NCBI GenBank assembly: GCA_037974335.1
Contig: CM075724.1
Location: 35,217,168 to 35,281,167 of the forward strand
Source of the DNA: Prionace glauca
Lineage: Eukaryota > Chordata > Chondrichthyes > Carcharhiniformes > Carcharhinidae
Direction: 5' to 3'
Length of the DNA stretch: 64,000 nt
Shown: positions 58,373-64,000 of the stretch, one piece after another
How positions within the stretch are numbered: position 1 is the first letter of the stretch
Layout: the number at the start of each line of letters is the position of its first letter
The notes under the pieces: generated by a model
Seen by the model: the letters and a program-made list of their open reading frames with translations, nothing else
The model's database searches: none
What the model was told of the DNA's origin: nothing
Made by a program: the position numbers and the translations under genes

Positions 58373-59573
58373 GAGATGGTGTAAGAGAACAAAGATGAGT
58401 TTGGTGGCACACATTTTGGGGAGACAGAGGAATACCAACTCATTTTGGATTCAAGAGAATGGAAGACCCAACTGATGTAGGAGAGTTGACAGAACAGGTT
58501 AATAATAGGGGTTCTTCAGCAGAATCATCAAGACTTAAAGGAAAGTGAATCAAAAACCTGAATGTAATTTTAGAACAGCCAGTAATAAAATCATGAGCTT
58601 GGAAGAAAGTACACAAGGGAACCCAGTCACAACTCAGGCACATAATTAAATCCTGCTTGCAATTTATTCCCTCCATTTGCAACTACTTAACTTCAATGGT
58701 CACCTTGTAAGCCTTACTTTATTATACTGACTCCTTCCTGCAACTTCTTCCTCCTCTTTGGATAATTTCAAGGCCAGCTGCAGTAACTGCTGTGAGCTTG
58801 GGTGGAATTTAGTGTCCAACCCTTTGGTGAGTTTGGTTATGGAATAGCAGGGAGAGTGGCAGTTGGAGTTCCTGCCACCTTCCCATCTTTGCCCTGCTTG
58901 AGTCCATGGCAAGAAGGCTTTGGGTGGCGTTCCCTGCCCTACCTCCAACTGAGGCCCTTAAGTGGGCAAATAAGTGTCCACTTTTAAGGGTCTTATCCCC
59001 CTGCCACTGGTATTCACCCACTGGTAGATCGGGACTCGCCACGCGGGAAGTCTGGAAAACAAAACCTTCGGGATTGTTTGTGGACATCCAGGATGGTCCC
59101 TTTTTCAAAAGCAAAGGGATTTGGCTGAGCCAACTCCCTTGTGATCCCCCACCCACCACTTATCTTTGGCTGGAACCTTTGGTTGATCTTAGGTCTTGTT
59201 TGGGTTCAGTACCAGTGGCAGCCACCACCTCCCTGGTGGTGCTGTTGAACAATAGGTGTTGCTGGCCTCATATTGGCTGGCAGCTCAATGGGCAGGACAT
59301 CTGCCCCCTGGCATCCTTGAATGGTCAAGTGCCTGACTGGCTTTCCAAGTGGCGGGTGAGACCTTTGCCACCTCCATTAAATACCAGCTGAAACTCATTG
59401 CAAAAATCAGCCAAGATCTGCTTATGTGCAGCCAGGCAACTGCTAATGCATTAGCCACATAACATTATTTGTGAAATCAAACTTAAAAGTTCCAATATGA
59501 ATATAATTGTGCATGGGGGGGGGGGTGGGATTGGAGAAAGTATTTTTTTGCGTGTTTAGATTTTAGCACTTAC

Positions 59574-59657
59574 CTTAATTCAACCAAGCTGCGATTTGTT
59601 TTTATTGCTTGTGCCATGTACTTTGCACCTTCATCCCCAATCTTGTTGAACTGTAAG
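59574..59657 (-). CDS. NLR receptor LRR exon (third from the 3' end)
   Basis: 84 bp with acceptor CCTACTTCAG and donor GTAAGT. Encodes a repeat starting LQFNKIGDEGAKYMAQAI and ending NRSLVELR. This is the most canonical NOD-like repeat of the set (NKIGDEGAK). The arginine codon at the 3' junction is split 2+1 and completed by the first G of the next exon. Confidence 0.87.
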
Positions 59658-59696
59658 CTGAAGTAGGACAAAGGCTTATATTTTAATAACTGGATA

Positions 59697-59830
59697 AAAG
59701 CAAGTTACTGTGGAAGCTGGAATCTGAAACCAAAAGAGAAAGTGCTGGAAAATCTCAGCAGGTCTGGCAGCATCTGTAAGAAGAGAAAAGAGCTGATGTT
59801 TTGAGTCCAGGTGACCCTTTGTCAAAGCCC
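59697..59830 (+). repeat. Dispersed repeat (unnamed)
   Basis: GTGCTGGAAAATCTCAGCAG and GTCTGGCAGCATCTGTAAGA. Other copies at 47217-47325 (+) and 18986-19262 (-). In an NLR intron. Confidence 0.6.
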
Positions 59831-61735
59831 ATTTTAATGCTCATCTGTGTTGAAACCTGCACTATTAGCTCCAAAATAACTTTGTTTATTGGCGTGGTGA
59901 GCAGTGTGGAATAAAGCCATACAGGTACATAAGTTCCCAGGCTCAATCTTCAACCTGTACTAGATTAGCTGATGTAGCTTTAGGTAATGATGGAGTGATA
60001 TAGTGAGCTCAGTGCCCAAAGGCAAAACATGGAACAAGAAAATAAGCCAGCTTTCTAGATTTTGATTCTCTGACTCCTGTTCTGCGGTCTATTGATGAGT
60101 ACAGAATCAGGTTCAGGTGCACTTACAATCACTTGTTATTTAAGAAGGTGCTAATGCTTACTATCTAGACCTGTGGATGAAGAAGTGCATCCATGGAACC
60201 ATCCTGCAACAGGAAACTCTACCTTCAAATCAGGAGGGGAGAAAACAGGCAAAAAATACTGGGGTCGTAATCTTAACTGCCATTCACGCCACGCTCCCGC
60301 TGCAACAAGGTCGGAGAATTTGGTGGCCAGTCAAATCTTTGGGTGGAATTCTCGGCCTCGCTGGTCTAAAAGGCAGAAATTCCCGCCCGCCAGTCAATGG
60401 GGTTTCACATTGTCTACAACACGCTCACTAAAATTCCAATGGCGGGCAGGATAGGGGATTTCCGGCCTCTGCTTATTGCGGTGGGATGAAAAAATCCTGC
60501 GTGAACAGTGGTAAAATTTCAGCCTGGGACCTCTTAGGGACAATAGTGCGTTGCTTTTAAGCACCAATGCACTATGCCATCATTTTGTAGAGTGCAGGCA
60601 CATACTCAAATCCTCACATGCAGTGAATCATGTCGTACCACATTGGCCATGGAAAAGATGGCAAGCACTATCTGTTGTTACAGATTTCCAAAATGGCATT
60701 ATTTTCTGGAAATCGGGATCAGGTTGTTTGTTCATATCTTCAGCTGGGATGGTGTGTGATAAAGAGAGTGAGGACAAGGAATAATAAATTCCTTACAAGC
60801 GCAGCTCCAAAAGACTTAAAACTATCAAAGTGAAACATATTACATGGAATTCATACCAAATTGTCAATTCGAACATTTTAGGATTATCATGTGTTTTGAC
60901 ATAAGTTGTTAAAAAAAGCCCTTTGAAAGAAAACAAAATGAGAATATCAACTCTTGAAATATATACCCCACGCAGAATCATGAGTCATTGGACCCATAGA
61001 ACCGTATAATGATGCAGGTTGTAAGATCGGATTTTGCCAGATTGTGGATGGGGGAATTTCTTGACTCCAGAATTCCTTGGGTGGCACTAATCTTACTAGT
61101 TTGCAAGGTAAGCCAAAAGGAGCCTTATTTGCATCGGTCAGGTATAAACCACTTTGGCAACAATCTCTCCATGCTTGGCAGGAACTCTGGTGCCTGCTTG
61201 CCTTTTGGGGAGCAGATGCCCATTGCCACTCTCCATCACCCCTGGCAATGGTCATGGAGGCCATTGTGGTCCACATTTATTTTCATGGAGGGCAGTAGGC
61301 CTCCACTGTACATACCAGGTCACACTGGAGCAGTAGAGTGGGAACTGCGAGCCTATGGAAAGTTTAAGAATGGTTCCAGCAGTGGTTGCCATTTGCTTTG
61401 CAGCATGTTATATCCCTTATAAGGTATTGAGGAAATGGTGGTGACACAGCACGTGTCACAGAGAGTTTCAGACCTTTTGTTTTTGAACAAATGTGAGAGA
61501 CAATTGTGTCTCTAGTTACAGCTGGGTAATATAAGTGTTTATCTTAAGTTTATTAAAACACAATTAATGAAATGCACAAGTAAAAATGTTAACATTTTAA
61601 CAAGCATACAGATCCCGCTGATCAAAATGGGGAACCACAATGCAGACATCAAAGCAAACAGTGCAACTCCGAGATTCAGTTATATAGCAAAGTACTGCTC
61701 AGGATTTGTTTTTATCCATTGACAAAAGAACATAC

Positions 61736-61819
61736 CCAAAAACTCGCAATGTTGTGTTGATCTCCAGAGCTTTAGCTATTGAATGGGCACCTTTGGCACT
61801 GACAGTGTTTGCTCTTAAT
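61736..61819 (-). CDS. NLR receptor LRR exon (fourth from the 3' end)
   Basis: 84 bp in the same phase as its neighbours. Acceptor TATTTTCTCCAG and donor GTATGT flank it. Encodes a repeat starting LRANTVSAKGAHSIAKAL and ending NTTLRVFG. The glycine codon at the upstream junction is completed by the first base of this exon, which confirms the splice phase. Intron 61820-63098 upstream holds three nested mobile elements. Confidence 0.85.
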
Positions 61820-62089
61820 CTGGAGAAAATAAAGAGATTTATTTTAGGGAAGAGAACTGAGCATTGCAGTCATCACAACAGCAGTGTAGTGAAATCATTT
61901 TTTTCCTGCAAGTTTGATAAGCATTCTAATTTGCCAGATTAAGGAGAGGCTGTGGCACAGTGGTACCATCACTGGACTAGTAATCCAGAGACCCAGGGTA
62001 ATGGTCTGAGGATCGAGGTTCATAATCCCACCACGACAGATAGTGAAATTTGAATTCAATAAAAATTTGGAATTAAAAGTCTAAGATGA

Positions 62090-62935
62090 ATCCAAGAAAT
62101 AAAAGCAGGAGTAGGCCACCAGGCCCTTCAAGCTCTGCCCCGCCATTCAATAGATTATCGCTGATCTATGCCAGCTTCTGCTCCTTTTCAGTGCCATTTC
62201 CCCATAGCCCTCTGTTCTTTGATCTATCAAATATTTATTCACCTTTACTTTAAACACTTCTAATGATCCAGCCTCTACCACCCTTTAAGGCAGAGAATTC
62301 TTTTATATCTGCACAAAGAAATTTCTACACACATCAGTTTTAAATGACCAGGCCTTTATCTTGTAGCTGTGTCCCCCTGTTTGAGATTCTCCCACTAGTG
62401 AAACCATTTACCCTGTCAAGCCCATTCAGGATCTTATATGTTTGAATAAGTTCACTCTTCTAAACTCCAAAGGAATACAGATTATTTAGTTTCTCTTCAT
62501 AGGACAACCCTATCATCCCAGGAATGAGCTGAAGAATCTCCTTTGGGCTGTCTCCAATGTTACTATATCTGTTTTTAGATAAGGTAACCAAAACCGTACA
62601 CAGTATTCCAGATGAGGCCTCACCAACGTCCTGTCGGGCGGCATGGTAGCACAGCTGCTTCACAGCACCAAGGACCCAGGTTCGATTCCTGGCTTGGGTT
62701 GCTGTCTGTGTGGAGTTTGCACGTTCTCCCCGTGTCTACGTGGGTTTGCTCTGATTTCCTCCCACATTCTGAAAGATGAGCTGGTTAGGTGCATTGACCC
62801 GGACAGGCGCTCGATTGTGGCGACTAGGGGAATTTCACTGTAACTTCATTGCCTTACCTATGACTACTAAATAAACTTTAATTGCAACGAAGTCTCACTA
62901 TTTTTAAACTTCAACCACTTTGCAATAAAGGCCAT
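62090..62935 (-). mobile_element. CR1 LINE fragment nested in a SINE
   Basis: Left part 62090-62635 starts at the reversed 3' end (AAGAAATAAAAGCAGGAGTA). Right part about 62890-62935 (TTCAACCACTTTGCAATAAA). A 67-codon piece carries [19 protein letters not shown]. Divided by the SINE at 62636. Confidence 0.7.
62636..62881 (+). mobile_element. HE1-like SINE, tail type 2, innermost of the nest
   Basis: Head GGCGGCATGGTAGCACAGCT, B-box GGTTCGATTCCTGG, ends CTATGACTACTAAATAAACT. It splits the CR1 fragment, so it arrived last. Confidence 0.83.
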
Positions 62936-63098
62936 GAAACGATTGTCGTAAAAACACATCTGGTTTGCAAGTGGAAGGAAATTAGCCATTCTTACCTGGT
63001 CTGGCTCTTAACTGTCCTCTGAAATGGCTTAGTAAGCCACTTAATTCAAAGACAGGGACGGGCAACAAATAGTGGCCTGGCCAATGTAAAATACATAC

Positions 63099-63182
63099 CC
63101 CAGAGTTTTCAGACTGCTGTTTGTTTTCAACGCTTCAGCTATCTGGGCTGCTCCTTTTTCCCCTATGGAGTTGTGCTTCAAC
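63099..63182 (-). CDS. NLR receptor LRR exon (fifth from the 3' end)
   Basis: An 84-bp exon, read on minus as 1 base, 27 codons and 2 bases. Acceptor TTCACAG precedes it and donor GTATGT follows. It encodes one 28-residue leucine-rich repeat beginning LKHNSIGEKGAAQIAEAL and ending SSLKTLG. The spacing LxxNxIxxxGAxxIAxALxxNxxLxxL is the ribonuclease-inhibitor-type LRR of NOD/NLR proteins, in which LRRs are classically encoded by 84-bp exons. These LRRs form the ligand-sensing horseshoe of cytosolic innate immune receptors. The phase joins exactly to the next exon at 61819. NLRC3-type receptors have similar repeats, so the subfamily cannot be decided from this exon. Confidence 0.85.
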
Positions 63183-63996
63183 CTGTGAAGATTCCAGATA
63201 TTCAGTCATTGCATCATATGTCTGGCCTTGAAGTTAGTGATAACCCAGGTATTATGTACAAACACTCAATCATCTCAATTGTAGCCTCTAATTTATTGAT
63301 AATTGGTTTGGAACTATTCCTGTTTAGTTATCATTTTTGCATGGCTTATGGGGCTAATGGGGAGTTATTTACTGCAGTAAATAAAATGCAGGTTCTTACA
63401 ACAGAGACTGAATAGAAAGTAGCTATTTTCATGTGTTAAACAGAGTTCATTACATGTCATATATATTACACTGCTTGTCATGAGCACCAGGAATATGATG
63501 CTGTTAGAAAACTAGCTTGGAATAGTTAGCACACAAAACACACACACAATCGATATTGTAATCATTGAAAATTCTAGAATTTAGTTACTACTATTCTGCT
63601 AATCTACATATTTAGCATCGCTAACTTTTAATGAGCCTCCTTTCCCATCATGGTATTTGCAGTCAGTATATAAACAAAAAAAGCTAAAATAATTAGCAAC
63701 AGAAAATGATATATCATTTTTTTATCAAGTTGATTTTTCAGACTGTCACAATTTTATAAAGTAGAAATGTTATGAATCTCCAAACATCTTTGTAGAACAG
63801 TTGGAAGGAAGAACTCATAACAAACTTCATCACTTTTGGGATGAAAATTTTAACCTTAAAAATATTTTTTCAACCAAGTTTCAATCTTTTCTCTATATTT
63901 TTTGTACTTAACCAAAACTTAATAGTTCGTCTTTAATTTTATTGCGATGCCAGTTTAATGATGTGGTGTACAAAAATGGAGCAGTTGGAATTTTAC

Positions 63997-64000
63997 CTTA
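63997..64000 (-). other. Possible 3' edge of a further upstream NLR exon
   Basis: The last bases read TAAG followed by GTAAAA on the minus strand. This fits a splice donor with the last two exon bases AG, which would join the G at 63182 to make arginine after leucine, as in the neighbouring repeats. Only 4 exon bases are inside the window, so this is a phase-consistent guess. Confidence 0.35.

Larger units (their letters stand above)
61941..63088 (+). mobile_element. tRNA-derived SINE of the second family, split by nested insertions
   Basis: 5' half 61941-62086 (TGTGGCACAGTGGTACCATC, GTTCATAATCCCACCACGAC, ATTCAATAAAAATTTGGAAT). 3' half about 62936-63088 (GTCGTAAAAACACATCTGGT, ACGGGCAACAAATAGTGGCC). 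The gap holds a CR1 fragment, which in turn holds an HE1-like SINE. Confidence 0.75.
51811..63998 (-). other. Introns of the NLR gene (repeat-rich)
   Basis: Introns of about 4.0, 3.6, 2.1, 1.3 and at least 0.8 kb separate the LRR exons. They contain the mobile elements listed separately. Stretches with nothing recognised: 51811-52325, 52646-53173, 56333-56659, 57880-58201, 58373-59573 (moderately GC-rich), 59831-61735 (a GC-rich patch near 60260-60490 resembles old repeat) and 63183-63996. Confidence 0.75.

Noticed and set aside
1-64000. CRISPR arrays, operons, riboswitches, phage or bacterial genes
   Set aside because: The sequence is vertebrate with spliced genes. The only regular tandem array is the 45-bp repeat, which has no spacers.
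1-64000. LTR retrovirus copies
   Set aside because: No gag, protease, integrase or envelope words and no paired LTRs were seen. All RT signals belong to CR1, L2/Rex-like or Tx1-like LINEs or to the Penelope-like element.

Overview
This is vertebrate genomic DNA, almost certainly from an elasmobranch (shark or ray). The evidence is a very dense load of tRNA-derived SINEs of the HE1-like kind known from sharks, many 5'-truncated CR1-clade LINEs, Penelope-like retroelements, large introns and intron-split genes. There are no operons, bacterial genes or CRISPR arrays. Family names for repeats are given from memory of their sequence and were not checked against a library.

Two host genes can be supported, both on the minus strand. 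(1) 20442-21260 is an intact single-exon reading frame of 272 aa with a PH domain and a FYVE zinc finger. It matches PLEKHF1 (Phafin-1). (2) Five exons at 63182-63099, 61819-61736, 59657-59574, 55939-55856 and 51810-51726 encode the C-terminal leucine-rich repeats of an NLR-family innate immune receptor. Four are exactly 84 bp, every junction has the same phase, and the last ends in a stop codon. The pattern is that of NOD2/NLRC3, and the last two exons most resemble NOD2. The rest of this gene lies beyond the right edge, and a fitting splice donor can be seen 4 bases from that edge. None of these five exons appears among the long open reading frames, apart from part of the last.

Layout: 1-20.2 kb is non-coding with about 13 SINEs (nearly all in plus orientation) and several CR1 fragments. 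20.3-21.3 kb is PLEKHF1. 21.4-22.7 kb is a compact cluster: a minus SINE, a tRNA-Asp-like pseudogene cut in two by a Penelope-like insertion, a SINE and its inverted half-copy. 23.0-24.8 kb and 30.8-33.4 kb are CR1 copies. 26.1-28.9 kb is a decayed Penelope-like element with reverse transcriptase and GIY-YIG parts. 33.7-40.2 kb holds a 45-bp tandem repeat and two plus-strand CR1 copies around a repeat-poor stretch. 44.1-49.5 kb is an almost continuous block of three minus-strand CR1 copies. 49.6-64 kb is the 3' part of the NLR gene, its introns filled with nested SINEs, CR1 pieces, a Tx1/L1-like LINE fragment and a 939-bp element with inverted ends.

The most interesting non-genic signal is a set of Penelope-derived insertions of 527, 135, 92 and only 25 bp. 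Each is flanked by a 12-14-bp target duplication and several are folded back on themselves; the largest carries a perfect 110-bp palindrome. A second theme is tail sharing: one tRNA-derived SINE head is joined to at least three different 3' tails, and two of these match tails of CR1 LINEs present in the window.
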